Source: JAGDMJ01 sp963809695 (GTDB lineage: Bacteria > Bacteroidota > Ignavibacteria > UBA10030 > UBA6906). From it: 64,000 nucleotides of DNA. The notes under the pieces were generated by a model. The model was not told where the DNA came from and ran no database searches. It saw nothing but the letters and a program-made list of their open reading frames with translations. The stretch covers positions 1 through 64,000 of the forward strand of contig CAWEKI010000001.1 of the NCBI GenBank assembly GCA_963809695.1, written 5' to 3'. The translations under genes were made by a program, and so were the position numbers. Shown here piece by piece: positions 1-9,936 of the stretch. How positions within the stretch are numbered: position 1 is the stretch's first letter; every line of letters starts with the position of its first letter.

Positions 1-299
1 ATCGCGACTGCGGCGTGGTGGGCTGGGACGCGCACGTAGTAGACCGTCTACTTGCGGTCCGTCACGCGATGAATCAGCCGCCGAGGCCTTCGACGGCCTC
101 GGAGATCGCGCGCGTCCTACGGGTAGTCACGCGTTCCCTTAACGCGATGCTCCATGAGGTCAGCAACACCCCGCCTGGTCGGGCGCTTCGTGGCGGGAGC
201 CCGCGAGCATGTGCGCCTCGATCGTGCATGCGTCGTGATCCGGGAAGTCGCGCTGAAGACGACGCGAGGCCCGTCGGGCAGCACCGTCTGCTCGAACAT
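1..299 (-). pseudogene. M16 (insulinase-like) zinc peptidase, N-terminal fragment, frameshifted
   Basis: Read on the minus strand from ATG at 299, the translation begins FEQTVLPDGPRVV, which resembles the start of M16 processing peptidases. Further pieces in other frames match the family order: HEAPDQAG, LMEH..KGTRDYP and finally ISEAVEGLGG near base 75. In intact members these surround the HxxEH zinc motif; here only MEH is readable and the first His is lost to indels. The gene runs off the left edge of the window. It is divergent from the Bmp-like gene that follows. The frame changes several times within 300 bases, as in the rest of the first 5.9 kb, so sequence error is as likely as true decay. 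The family call rests on order of motifs seen by eye. Confidence 0.5.
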
Positions 300-509
300 C
301 TGGGAAGCCCACCCAAAGCGGACCGCCCGGCCCGGTTCGTGCCGGCTGGCGGGGCGCCCGCAAGTCGTCCGGGGGCGCGCGGAGAGGGCTCGCGGCGACC
401 TCCCCGGACGTATCCTTGCCGCAAAAGGACCGGCGGCCGGGCGGTCGCAGCCCCGCGGATCGGGACGGTTCGCAGCACCTTGCTATCCGGACCGGCAGGA
501 GGAGTAAGC

Positions 510-1808
510 ATGACGACGCGACACCGATCGTTCATGGCGCTGCTCGCATCGCTCGCGATGGTCGCCAGCGCATGCGGGGGCGCGGCAACGCCGGCACCGG
601 CGACGCCCGCACCGGCCGCGACACCGGCTCCGGCCGCGACGCCCGGCGGAGCTGCTCGGTCTACCTGCTGAGTGCCAGGCCGGCGCCGCGCGGCCTCGCC
701 CTCCAGATCCCGGACGTCGTGGCCGGGAAGTCTACGTCGGGATGGTCCTGATCGGGCCGCACTACTACGGCGGCTGGAGCCAGGCCCATTACGACGGCCT
801 GCTCGACGTCTGCCAGCACGTGGCCAACACGCACGTCGCCGACATCGAGAACGTCCCCGAGGGCGCCGACTCCGAGCAGGCGTTCCGGAGCCTCGCGCGC
901 GAGGGCTTCCTGACCTGATCATCGGGACGAGTTTTCGCCTACATGGACCCGATGGCGACGGTCGCGACGGACTTCCAATGATGTTTCCTCCACTCGACGG
1001 GCTACAAGTCGAACGGCAAGAACTTCGGCAACCTGATGGGCGCCATGGAGGACATGAGTATCCTGGCCGGGGTGTGGCCGGGTCGGGCCAAGGTCGACAA
1101 GACGCCCAAGCTCGGCTACATGGCCACGTTCCCTATTCCTGAAGCGCTCTGCCTCGGCAGCCACCTTCATGCTGGGGGCCAAGAAGACCTGCCCCGAGTG
1201 CACGATGGACGTGCGCTGGATCAACACCTGGCATGACCCGGTCAAGGAGAAGGACGACGCCGCCGTGCTGCTGTTCGACGCGGGGCGCCCTGAACGTCGT
1301 GCTGACGCGCTGACACGCCCGCCGTCGCCGACGTCGCCCAGGCCAAGGGCAAGTGGGGCATCACCTACGACCACTACAGCCTGCGGAAGGCGCCACCGCC
1401 GCTACGACGATCTACTGGCTCTGGGGCCCCGCCTACGCGAACATCACGACTCAGGTGCAGGCCAAGACCTACAAGGCCGGCTACGAGTACTTCGACGCCA
1501 GCACCCAGGCCCTCGGGCTGTTCGGGTTCATGGAAGGCCAGCCCCAGCCGGGCATCGCCGACCTGCCCGCCGCCGACGTCCAGTCGGCCAAGGACACCCT
1601 GGCCAAGATGCTGGCGCCCGACACGGGCAAGACCGCCCGCTTCGACATCGTCTTCACCGGTCCGATCAAGGACAACACCGGCAAGCAGATCCTCGCCGCG
1701 GGCCAGAAGCTGGAGCAGGCCTACTGGATGATTTCTCCGGCTGACGCCACCTGCAAGGTCTGCATGCACTGGTGGGCCGACGGCGTCAACGCCACCATCC
1801 CCTACTGA
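510..1808 (+). pseudogene. Bmp/PnrA-family ABC transporter substrate-binding lipoprotein, multiply frameshifted
   Basis: ATG at 510 follows a strong AGGAGGAG ribosome site at 497. The first frame gives a lipoprotein signal (LLASLAMVASACGG) and a Pro/Ala/Thr linker, then stops at 671. The protein can be followed through later frames: VLIGPHYYGGWSQAHYDGL (from about 745), LIIGTSF near 915, YMATFPIPE near 1120, WINTWHDP near 1217, KGKWGITYDHYS near 1350, and a long C-terminal frame 1353-1808 ending in WWADGVNATIPY. These are features of the basic membrane protein family, which binds nucleosides for ABC import. At least five indels would be needed to restore one frame. The ATPase and permease remnants that follow in the same order support the call. 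Composition is much more GC-rich than bases beyond 5.9 kb. Confidence 0.75.
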
Positions 1809-1856
1809 GTAGCCGCCTCGTTCAACGGGGCCCGCGGCAACTCGCTGTGGGCCCCT

Positions 1857-3576
1857 GTGATTCCCGCGACCGAAACCCTCCGTCGCCGCCTCGCAGCAAC
1901 CGGCCCCCGCGGGCCTCTGCTCGCAGCGTCCCCGCTCGCGGTGGAGATGCGCGGGATCGTCAAGCGGTTCCGGGCGTGCTCGCCAACGACCGGGTCGACT
2001 TCGACCTGCGGCTGGCGAAGGTCCACGCCCTGCTCGGCGAGAACGGCGCCGGCAAGAGCACGCTCATGCAACGTCTGGCGGGCCTCGACCGCCCCGACTA
2101 GGGAGCGATCCGGGTCGAGGGATCGCCCGTCTACTTCCACTCCCCGCGCGACGACTTCTCGGCCGGCCTCGGGATGGTGCACCAGCACTTCACCCTCGGC
2201 GCCCCTCCCAGACCGTCACCGAGAACATCCTCCTGGGCCTCGCGCGGCCGGCGCTTCCGGCTGCACCTCGACCGCTTCGATGGCGAGATCGCGGCGCTCG
2301 GCGAGACGTTCGGCCTGCACGTCGATCCGCGGGCCAAGATCTGGCAGCTGTCGGTCGGCGAGCAGCAGCGCGTCGAGATCCTGAAGATGCTCTACCGCGG
2401 CGTGCGGATCCTGATCATGGACGAGCCGATCGTCCGTCCTTGCGCCCCAGGAGGTGGACAAGCTCTTCCGGACCCTGCGGGCCATGACGGCCCGGGGCCA
2501 CTCGATCGTCTTCATCAGCCAGCAGCCCGCTCGAGGCTGTCGCGATCGCCGACCGTATCACCGGCCATGCGCCGGGCGCGGTGACCGCGGGCATTCCCGC
2601 GGCCTCGACGACGAAGCCCGACCTCGCCGCGCTGGACGGCTCGCTGGTCCGTGCTCGACGTCGTCGAACGGTACCTCGGTACCTGGGCGCCGTCCTGCTG
2701 TCGCTGCGCGGCGTCGGCGCCGAGAACGATCGTGGCCTCCCGGCCCTGCGCGACGTCTCGCTTGACGTGCGCGCCGGCGAGATCGTGGCATCGCCGGGGT
2801 CGCCGGCAGCGGGCGATAGGCAAGGGAGCCCAAGGTGATCACGGGGCTGCGACCGCATCGTGGCTGATTCGGCGGCCGGCGAAGTCGCCCTCGAAGTCGG
2901 CGGCGGACGTGATCCGGCGCGGCGTGGCCCATGTCCCGGAGGACCGGCAGTTGCGCGGGTCGGCAGCGCCTCCAACCTGTCCGTGACGGTACAACCGGAT
3001 CATGAACGCTACCGTCTGCTCGGTCGGCCACGGATGGGTGATCGACACCACGGCCGCGCACAAGGTCGCCGAGGGCCTGCGCGTGGAGTACCAGATCAGC
3101 ACGCCGTCCGTGGACACGGCTGTCCGCCTCCTGTCGGGCGGCAACCTCCAAGGGCTGTCGCCCGCTGCGAGATCGACCTGACCTGCCGCGATGGTCGCAG
3201 TCCAGCCGACCCGCGGCCTCGACGTCGGCGCGATCGACGCTGTCCACCGGCTCCTGCTTCGTGGCGCGACAGCGGCTGGCGCGACGGGCGCCGCGTCCAG
3301 GACCTCGACGAGATCCTCGCGCTGGCCGACCGGGTGGCGGTGATGCTAGGGCCGCCGCCCACGGCCCTGTTCGACGCCGCGGTGGTGGACGTCAACGGGC
3401 TGGGGATCATGATGACCGGCGGCGAGGTGGAGCGGCGGCAGGCGGCACGGCGGCGGCGGCCCCGGCGCCGGCGGGACCATCGGCACCGGCGCCCGCCCCG
3501 GCGGCGGCGGTCTGGCCCTGCTCCGGCGCCCGCCCCGGCCTCGCCGCCGACCGACCAGCAGGGCCCGGTTCCGTGA
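1857..3576 (+). pseudogene. Two-domain ABC transporter ATPase of the Bmp/nucleoside importer type, multiply frameshifted
   Basis: The first ATPase domain is readable in pieces: EMRGIVKRF near 1945, then a Walker A LLGENGAGKSTL near 2030, an in-frame TAG at 2099, GMVHQHFTL near 2173, the ABC signature LSVGEQQRVEILK near 2350 and Walker B ILIMDEP near 2410. The second domain begins near 2700 (LSLRGVGAEN.RGLPALRDVSLDV) and includes RRGVAHVPEDRQLRG near 2912, typical of the second domain of sugar/nucleoside ATPases. Its signature and Walker B regions are scrambled by further indels. An intact protein would be about 500 residues. It sits between the Bmp-like binding protein and a permease remnant, as in YufN-YufO-YufP type operons. 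The stop at 3574 overlaps a GTG for the next gene. Confidence 0.72.
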
Positions 3577-3893
3577 GCGCGGGTGCCGCCCCGTCCGCTG
3601 CCGGGGCCGGCGCTGGTCGCCGCGACTCGAGCGCCGGCTCGAATCCGCCCGCCTGTACCCCGCTGATCTCGCTGGTTCGTCTCGTCGCCTCGTTATTAGC
3701 GGGCTCATCATCGCGGCGGTCGGCGGCGACCCGATCCGCTCGTACGCCCACATCTTCATGCAGGCGTTCGGCAGCATCGGGGTTACACTCCGGACACGCT
3801 CGTGCAGGCGATGCCCTCGTCTCCGCGACTGGTGGCCTGTGCGCTCGCGTTCCGGATGCGCCTCTGGAACATCGGGGCCGAGGGTCAGAGCAT
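3573..3893 (+). pseudogene. ABC transporter permease (YufP/BmpC type), truncated and frameshifted
   Basis: GTG at 3573 overlaps the TGA of the ATPase. After a Ser/Ala/Gly-rich N-terminus, different frames give GLIIAAVGGDPIRSYAHIF near 3700, QAFGSIG and YTPDTLVQAMP near 3780, and FRMRLWNIGAEGQS near 3850-3893. The last motif is a hallmark of this permease family, where FNIGAEGQ is followed by many membrane segments. Here coding similarity stops at once after that motif and the next 77 bases lead to a tRNA. So the gene is cut at about 3893, which I take as an assembly joint or deletion point rather than a natural end. Confidence 0.6.
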
Positions 3894-3970
3894 AGACGAC
3901 CGAGCCAAGTAGATGTAGAACCAATTGCTATTGATGCCGGCCGACGAAGACTGACTGGAGAAGCTACAGG

Positions 3971-4046
<76 letters not shown>

Positions 4047-4097
4047 CTTTCTATCAGCCTTGACCTCTGAAAGCTTGCGAAGAGGGACCGAGACAGG

Positions 4098-5745
4098 GTG
4101 GACAATGATGAGGCAAATCCTCGGGTGACCTGGGGGCGAAGGGCCTGCGCTCTGCTTATGGGGCTGTGGGCGGTGAACGCCCGGGCGGCAGAAGTGGTGG
4201 AAGAGCGAAGCGCTCGACACAGGTCCGGTGCGCGAGCCGTGACGCCGGGTGGAGAGCTCGGCGGGGCAGCCGGGACTCAAGGTTTGGCTGGTGCCGATCG
4301 GAGGGCGAGATCGACATCAGGCAGGCGGCTTACGTGGGCAGGAGCCGGCGCGTTACGCCGGCTCGTTCAAGCCGGACCTGGTGTTGGTGGAGCTGGACAC
4401 GCCGGGCGGGGCGGTGGATACATGGAGGAGATCGGGAAGGCGATCCGGTCGCTGGAGCCGACGCCGACGGTGTGCTACGTGGACGACGCGGCGTTCAGCG
4501 CGGGGGTGTACGTGGCGATTCGTGCGACGGATCGTGCATGAGGACAGCGGGCGAAGATAGGGGCGGCGACGCCCTGGGTTCCGGGAACGGGGGGATTGCC
4601 GGCGGAACTGCCGGAGGACGTGAAGAAGAAGTTCTACAGCGCGGCAAAGGCGATGTTCCGGGCGATGGCGCAGGAGAAGGGATACCCGGCGGCGCTGATG
4701 GAAGGGATGATCGACCCGGCGGTGGCGGTGCAGGAGGTGGAGATCGACGGGAAGAAGATGATCCTGACGCAGGAAGAGGTGGACGACCGACGTCAGGAGA
4801 TAACGCGGGAGCTGAAGGGCAGCGTGACGGCAGCAGCAGGCGGAACTGGACCGTCGCGTGGTGGTGCTGTCGACGGTGCCGGAGGAGAAACGGCCGATCA
4901 CGCTGACGCTCGCCGGAGGCGAGACTTACGGACTGGCGAAGGAGGTGGTGGGCAGCCGAGACGAACTGCTCAAGTACCTGAAGATCGAACACGCGAGTGG
5001 AGCAGGTGGTCGAGCACAGCTGGAGCGAGTCCGTGTTCGGGTGGCTGGCGGGTCCGATCATGAGCGGCCTCCTGCTGACCATCGGTCTCATGTGTCTGTA
5101 TATCGAGTTCAGATCCCGGGCTGGTGCTGCCGGCGGTGGCTGGTGGGACTGTGCATCGCGCCGGTGCTGTTCAGCCAGTATTTCGTGGGACTGGCGACCT
5201 ACACCGATATCTTGCTGTTCGTCATCGGGGCGTGTCTCCTGGCGGTGGAGCTGTTCGTGCTGCCGGGCCACGGGATTTTGGCGTGGCTCGGACTGCTGCT
5301 CATGGCGGGGGGCTCTTCCTTCGCGACAGCCTTCTCGGGGTGCCGGACGTCAGCAATCCCTGGAACGTCAGACCTTTCGTGCAGAACATCCTGGTCATGG
5401 GGACGTGGCTGGTTGCGTCTATATCGTTTGCGATGGTGCTGGCGAGGTTCCTTCCGGGAGTACCGGATCTCAACCGGCTGGTGCTGCAGTGATTGACCGG
5501 CCCGGGGCGGGGATCAGATGGTCGGTTCGCGGGAATGAGTCACGGACATCGACGTCGGGGCGACGGGCGAGTCGCTGAGTTTGCTGCGTCCGTCGGGCCG
5601 GGCACGCTTCGGCGACAAAATCCTTGACGTTGTGACGGAGGGAGAGTTTATTGAACCGGGGCAGGCCATCGAAGTGATCGCGACCAAGGGCAATCGGATC
5701 GTGGTCCGCCCACTCAAGCATGACGACCAGGAGAAAAAGGCATGA
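4098..5745 (+). pseudogene. NfeD-family membrane serine protease (ClpP-class, NfeD1b type), multiply frameshifted
   Basis: A signal-like segment (RRACALLMGLWAVNARAAE) is followed in shifting frames by LVLVELDTPGGAVDT near 4380, EEIGKAIRSLEPTPTVCYV and DDAAFSAGVYVAI near 4430-4520. These match the ClpP-like domain of NfeD proteases, whose nucleophile is the Ser in the AFSAG-type motif. A long frame 4596-4850 gives GMIDPAVAVQEVEIDGKK. Transmembrane stretches follow (IMSGLLLTIGLMCLYIEFRS; YTDILLFVIGACLLAVELF; LVASISFAMVLARFLPGV). The final frame, 5546-5745, is a soluble OB-fold NfeD tail: GATGESLSLLRPSGRARFGD ... GNRIVVRPL. All domains of a full-length NfeD1b are present in order, but five or more indels interrupt the frame. 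The clean decay-free protein motifs argue for sequencing error. Confidence 0.72.
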
Positions 5746-5929
5746 CCGGATGCTTCTTGATACGGCAGCTCGGTTTTCCCGAGGGGCTCGTTGGGATTGG
5801 CATGGTGTTCATGGCTGTGGGGTTCTGCTCATCCTGGCCGAGGTTGTCTTCGTGACCTTCGGCGTGCTGGGACTGGACCAGCGCCGGATGATTATTTCTT
5901 CGACCAACACCAAACTGAGCCAAGCAAAC
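5742..5929 (+). pseudogene. Small membrane protein start after nfeD, broken and cut by the A-run
   Basis: ATG at 5742 overlaps the NfeD stop (GCATGA). The first frame reads MTGCFLIRQLGFPEGLVGIG then MVFMAVG. A one-base shift continues it as LLILAEVVFVTFGVLGLDQR, a plausible single membrane segment. NfeD genes are often followed by flotillin-like (SPFH) genes that start with one membrane helix, but nothing here proves that identity. The reading ends in the poly-A run at 5930. Confidence 0.25.
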
Positions 5930-5942
5930 AAAAAAAAAAAAA
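5930..5942. other. 13-A homopolymer at a probable assembly joint
   Basis: Thirteen consecutive A residues separate the frameshift-ridden left piece from the intact region. A single open frame crosses it by chance, but the left side reads as membrane-protein debris and the right side begins abruptly in the C-terminal half of a glycosyltransferase. Base composition and coding quality both change here. Confidence 0.55.
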
Positions 5943-6370
5943 TGGATCTGTCTGACCGGTACGCATCGATGATCAAAGCAATGGCTGACGATAGGGTCGT
6001 TTTTCCGGGCTATGTACGTGATCAGGATGTTCTTACGGAGTTGTACTGCAATGCCTATGCCTATGTACATGGCCATGAATTTGGGGGCACAAACCCTTCA
6101 TTGCTTAAAGCGCTGGCAAACGGCTGTGCAGTCCTGGCACTCGACACTCCCTTTAATAGGGAAGTGCTCCTTGGCGAGCGTCATGGATTTTACTTTACGA
6201 AGAATGAAGATGACCTGGTTCATTTGCTCTCCCTCGTTGAATCCAACACCGATGCTGTGGAGGAAAAGCGGAAGGTCGCGCGCAACCGCATAGCTGAAGC
6301 CTACACATGGGACGGGGTCATAAGCCAATATGAGGGACTATTCCGCAAGATGGCCGAAGGACGGAAATAG
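5942..6370 (+). pseudogene. Group 1 glycosyltransferase, C-terminal fragment
   Basis: From ATG at 5942 the frame gives about 142 residues: DRVVFPGYVRDQDVLTELYC, AYAYVHGHEFGGTNPSLLKA, LALDTPFNREVL and a C-terminal helix. This is the donor-sugar-binding half of a GT4/group 1 glycosyltransferase; the GGTNPSLLEA-type motif holds the nucleotide-binding Glu/Lys region. The acceptor domain of about 200 residues is missing on the 5' side, where the 13-A run and unrelated sequence begin. It is followed 75 bases later by a priming sugar transferase, which fits an exopolysaccharide cluster. The break is probably an assembly artefact; the native gene may be whole. Confidence 0.75.
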
Positions 6371-6445
6371 CCAGGTCGGGAAGATTATTTGATATTAGTG
6401 ACGTGATTTGTTAGATTTTTTTGACCTTCTCATGGAGTCACTCTT

Positions 6446-7888
6446 ATGAATTTTCGCAGGTCAATGAAGGAGGTGGTTCGTCGCAATTGGCGTACGGCGA
6501 TTGCCACGATGGCAATATCTGTGGACATTCTCGTCGTCGCCGGAAGCTTCATCTGCGCCGGCTTGCTGATGCAGCAAAGCATCACACTTTCAGAGATGCT
6601 GCAGACGCATCAGCGACTTCTCATCTTTTCGGTGGTTGTCTTCACTGTCTATTTCACCTCCGTTGGCCTTTACCGCACCATTTCCTATTCCTCCTTCCAG
6701 ACCCAGGCGTTTCGGGCCGGGAAGGGGTATGTCTATAGCGCTGCCACCATCCTTTGCACGGTGTTCCTTCTCAGAAACCTGTTCTATACGCCTGCATTCT
6801 TCATCCTGTTTTTCATACTCCTTCCATCGTTCTACCTCTTAGTCTGGACCCTGCTTCGCTCGTGGATGACTTCTCTGCAGCGAGAGGGGCTTGGCACATG
6901 GAACACGCTGGCAATCGGGACCGAGCCGAATTTTCGCCGCCTGCTTGCCCGCCTGAACGACCATCCCGAGCTCGGATACCACGTGACTGATGTCATCAGG
7001 AGTTCCGTCGCCCATGGACAGGTGGATGTGCCGCATGTCGACAGAGAGACCGTGGAACGCATTGTTGGCGAGAGCAACATCGGGCTGATCGTCTTCGCCT
7101 CTCCCAATATGAATGGGTCGTTCGACGAGCTGGAAGAACTCTGCCGGAAGAACCAGATCTCGATGCGCGTGGTCTCTCCCGAATCGGACTACCTTTTCTC
7201 GAAAGTCCGGCTTAGCGACATCGCTGGAATACCGCTCTTTTCGCCGGACCGCCGGTTCATAGGCGCACTGAAGCGGATTGCCAAGAGGGCATTTGACCTG
7301 GTCGTCGGTTCCCTCTGTCTTGTGGTATTCTCACCGGTTTTCCTGGCCGTGGCCATTGCCACCAGGCTGGAATCGCGCGGACCGGTCTTCTTCAAGCAGC
7401 TCCGGTCGCTGGGGGAACATGATGAACCGTTCGAATTCTACAAGTTCAGAAGCATGCGTGCGGAAGCGGACGAAGAGCAGGATGATCTTCTGGAGCAGAA
7501 CGAATCGGACGGGGTTCTCTTCAAGATCAAGGACGATCCGCGGCTGACGCGGATCGGGAAGCGCATCCGGCGGCACAGCATCGACGAGCTGCCGCAGCTC
7601 ATCAATGTCATCAAAGGGGATATGAGCCTCGTGGGGCCGCGACCTCTCCCGGTGAAAGACTATGACAGGCTTCAGACGGAGGACCACCTCGGCGGATACT
7701 ACCGCCAGCGAACCCGGATGAAGCCGGGCATGACGGGGCTCTGGCAGATCTCCGGGCGGAGCGAGCTCGGATTCAAGGAAATGGTGATGCTCGACCTCTA
7801 TTATATTGAGAACCAAAACATCTTGTTCGATATTGAGATCTTGCTTCAGACTATCCCCGTAGTGCTATTCGGTCGCGGTGCTTACTAG
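6446..7888 (+). CDS. Exopolysaccharide priming sugar transferase (polyprenyl-phosphate hexose-1-phosphate transferase)
   Basis: This 480-residue protein has hydrophobic membrane segments in its first 150 residues, a CoA-binding-like middle domain and a C-terminal bacterial sugar transferase domain from about residue 275. Motifs seen there are KRAFDLVVGSLCLVVFSPVF (membrane re-entry helix), FYKFRSM, HSIDELPQLINVIKGDMSLV, GPRPLP and RMKPGMTGLWQISGRSE. The family (WbaP/WcaJ-like) transfers a sugar phosphate from UDP-sugar to undecaprenyl phosphate, starting capsule or exopolysaccharide repeat units at the inner membrane. The sugar cannot be told from sequence. Its TAG stop is supplied by the left edge of a MITE-like element, so the natural C-terminus may be slightly altered, although the ending is typical. 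Confidence 0.9.
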   Translation: MNFRRSMKEVVRRNWRTAIATMAISVDILVVAGSFICAGLLMQQSITLSEMLQTHQRLLIFSVVVFTVYFTSVGLYRTISYSSFQTQAFRAGKGYVYSAATILCTVFLLRNLFYTPAFFILFFILLPSFYLLVWTLLRSWMTSLQREGLGTWNTLAIGTEPNFRRLLARLNDHPELGYHVTDVIRSSVAHGQVDVPHVDRETVERIVGESNIGLIVFASPNMNGSFDELEELCRKNQISMRVVSPESDYLFSKVRLSDIAGIPLFSPDRRFIGALKRIAKRAFDLVVGSLCLVVFSPVFLAVAIATRLESRGPVFFKQLRSLGEHDEPFEFYKFRSMRAEADEEQDDLLEQNESDGVLFKIKDDPRLTRIGKRIRRHSIDELPQLINVIKGDMSLVGPRPLPVKDYDRLQTEDHLGGYYRQRTRMKPGMTGLWQISGRSELGFKEMVMLDLYYIENQNILFDIEILLQTIPVVLFGRGAY

Positions 7889-7992
7889 TGCCGCTCCAAC
7901 TTTCAATTGCAACGAATTCTCGGACAGAGTCCACGTTGGAGCGAGCACTGTGCCCCGTCGTTTATAGGAAATTATAGTTGGTGGGGCACTAG
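7885..7992 (+). repeat. 108-bp MITE-like element, copy A
   Basis: The element begins CTAGTGCC and ends GGCACTAG. Each half can fold: GTGCCGCTCCAAC pairs with GTTGGAGCGAGCAC, and GTGCCCC pairs with GGGGCAC. The two ends are imperfect inverted repeats (TGCCGCTCCAACT against TGCCCCACCAACT). A copy of the same length lies in inverse orientation at 19079-19186. CTAG at both ends could be a 4-bp target duplication. The element supplies the TAG stop of the upstream gene. Confidence 0.8.
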
Positions 7993-8036
7993 GTTGAAGG
8001 ACGAGACACCTGTCCACATTGAACCAAAGGGGCTTT

Positions 8037-8999
8037 ATGAGAAAAAGAGCGTTAGTTTGCGGTGCAGGAGGCTTCATTGGAAGTCATCTCGTGAAACGGC
8101 TCAAAGCTGAAGGGTACTGGGTGTGTGGGATTGACCTGAAATACCCCGAATTCAGTCAGACTGAGGCTGACGAGTTTGTGATCGGGGACCTGCGCGATCA
8201 GAGCGTGTGCCGCGATATTACGAGAACAGCTTTTGACGAACTGTACCAGCTCGCCGCAGATATGGGAGGCGCGGGCTACATCTTCACCGGGGATCATGAC
8301 GCTGATGTCATGCACAACTCGGCCATGATCAACTTGAATATGGTGGATCGCGCCCGTGCCACAGGTATCAAGGCGCTCTTCTATTCCTCCTCGGCCTGCA
8401 TTTATCCGGAATACAACCAGAAGGATCCCGATAACCCGCACTGCTCCGAGGATTCGGCATACCCGGCAGCACCGGATAGCGAATATGGCTGGGAGAAGCT
8501 GTTCAGCGAGCGGCTCTACCTCTCGTACGCGAGAAATTATGGCATGAAGATTCACATTGCCCGTTTTCACAACATTTTCGGGCCTGAGGGAACGTGGAGA
8601 GGGGGGAAGGAGAAGGCGCCGGCAGCATTCTGCCGCAAGATCGCTGAGGCAAAAGACGGAGGCGAGATCGAGATGTGGGGCGATGGATTGCAGACCCGTT
8701 CATTTCTCTATATTGACGAATGCCTCGAAGGCGTGCTCCGGCTCATGCACTCCGACTTCACCGGACCGGTCAACATTGGATCGGAGGAGATGGTGAGCAT
8801 GAACGGGCTTGCCGAAATGGTCATGAAGATCGCCGGCAAAAATGTGCGCATCAAGCATATCCAGGGTCCGCTCGGCGTGCGGGGAAGAAACTCGGACAAC
8901 CGGCTGATCAAAGAAAAACTCTCCTGGGCTCCGGGCACGCGGCTGTGTGACGGGATGGAGGCTACGTTTGCGTGGATTGCGAGGCAGGTGCGTGTATAG
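8037..8999 (+). CDS. GDP-mannose 3,5-epimerase-like extended SDR
   Basis: The 320-residue protein starts at ATG 8037, preceded by AAAGGGGC at 8027; an upstream in-frame TTG at 8019 has no such site. It has the NAD-binding GAGGFIGSHL, then AADMGGAGYI and a run matching VMHNSAMINLNM, which are characteristic of GDP-mannose 3,5-epimerases. The catalytic Tyr-x3-Lys is YGWEK, preceded by SSSACIYPE. GDP-mannose 3,5-epimerase makes GDP-L-galactose or GDP-L-gulose. Close relatives with other NDP-sugar substrates exist, so the exact substrate is inferred. It lies between a priming sugar transferase and UDP-sugar genes, consistent with surface polysaccharide synthesis. It may be translated from the same transcript as the sugar transferase through the MITE-like element. 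Confidence 0.82.
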   Translation: MRKRALVCGAGGFIGSHLVKRLKAEGYWVCGIDLKYPEFSQTEADEFVIGDLRDQSVCRDITRTAFDELYQLAADMGGAGYIFTGDHDADVMHNSAMINLNMVDRARATGIKALFYSSSACIYPEYNQKDPDNPHCSEDSAYPAAPDSEYGWEKLFSERLYLSYARNYGMKIHIARFHNIFGPEGTWRGGKEKAPAAFCRKIAEAKDGGEIEMWGDGLQTRSFLYIDECLEGVLRLMHSDFTGPVNIGSEEMVSMNGLAEMVMKIAGKNVRIKHIQGPLGVRGRNSDNRLIKEKLSWAPGTRLCDGMEATFAWIARQVRV

Positions 9000-9050
9000 T
9001 ACAACAGATCAACACAAAAAAGGTGAGCTCCGTAGATCTGAGCTACCGCT

Positions 9051-9902
9051 GACGTAGGGCGATCCGCCGGATCGCCTTGTAGCGCGACCCGCTGGGTCGC
9101 GTAAATGGCTTGGTTGTCGACCGAGCCGGTCGACCGACAAGTCGATCGAGCCGATCGACCTACAAGTCGAGCGAGCCGCTCGACCTACATCCGACGTAGG
9201 GCGATCCGCCGGATCGCCTTGTAGCGCGACCCGCTGGGTCGCGTAGATGGCTTGGTTGTCGACCGGGCCGGTCGACCGACAAGTCGATCGAGCCGATCGA
9301 CCTACAAGTCGAGCGAGCCGCTCGACCTACATCCGACGTAGGGCGATCCGCCGGATCGCCTTGTAGCGCGACCCGCTGGGTCGCGTAAATGGCTTGGTTG
9401 TCGACCGGGCCGGTCGACCGACAAGTCGATCGAGCCGATCGACCTACAAGTCGAGCGAGCCGCTCGACCTACATCCGACGTAGGGCGATCCGCCGGATCG
9501 CCTTGTAGCGCGACCCGCTGGGTCGCGTAAATGGCTTGGTTGTCGACCGGGCCGGTCGACCGACAAGTCGATCGAGCCGATCGACCGACAAGTCGAGCGA
9601 GCCGCTCGACCTACATCCGACGTAGGGCGATCCGCCGGATCGCCTTGTAGCGCGACCCGCTGGGTCGCGTAGATGGCTTGGTTGTCGACCGGGCCGGTCG
9701 ACCGACAAGTCGATCGAGCCGATCGACCTACAAGTCGAGCGAGCCGCTCGACCTACATCCGACGTAGGGCGATCCGCCGGATCGCCTTGTAGCGCGACCC
9801 GCTGGGTCGCGTAGATGGCTTGGTTGTCGACCGGGCCGGTCGACCGACAAGTCGATCGAGCCGATCGACCTACATCCGACGTAGGGCGATCCGCCGGATC
9901 GC
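9051..9902. repeat. 142-bp tandem array of GTAG-linked hairpins (REP/BIME cluster)
   Basis: The unit beginning GACGTAGGGCGATCC recurs at 9051, 9193, 9335, 9477, 9619 and 9761 (exact 142-bp period) and again at 9879 after a shortened 118-bp unit, ending about 9902. Each full unit holds five short palindromes: GGCGATCCGCCGGATCGCC, GCGACCCGCTGGGTCGC, GTCGACCG..CGGTCGAC, GTCGATCGAGCCGATCGAC and GTCGAGCGAGCCGCTCGAC. Most palindromes have GTAG on the 5' side of one strand, the signature of REP elements. Copies differ by single bases (AAATGG/AGATGG). The array ends 35 bases from a RAYT transposase gene. It is not a CRISPR: there are no unique spacers. Confidence 0.93.
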
Positions 9903-9936
9903 ACAAGGCATTTATTACCGGGGCGTTCCGGGCCAA

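Noticed and set aside
74..922. 282-residue minus-strand ORF as a complete gene
   Set aside because: Most of it is Arg/Ala/Gly-rich antisense translation of GC-rich DNA. Only the last ~75 residues contribute pieces of the M16 peptidase, which needs other frames.
5720..6370. 216-residue ORF spanning the poly-A run as one protein
   Set aside because: The first 74 codons are membrane-protein debris ending in poly-Lys from the A-run; only the part after 5942 is glycosyltransferase.
9051..9902. Possible CRISPR array
   Set aside because: Units are 142 bp and nearly identical throughout, with internal palindromes and no unique spacers; no cas genes nearby.
9469..9936. 155-residue minus-strand ORF with repeated DPADRPTSDVG blocks
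   Set aside because: It is a translation of the hairpin array. The protein repeats follow the 142-bp DNA period and no family or ribosome site supports it.
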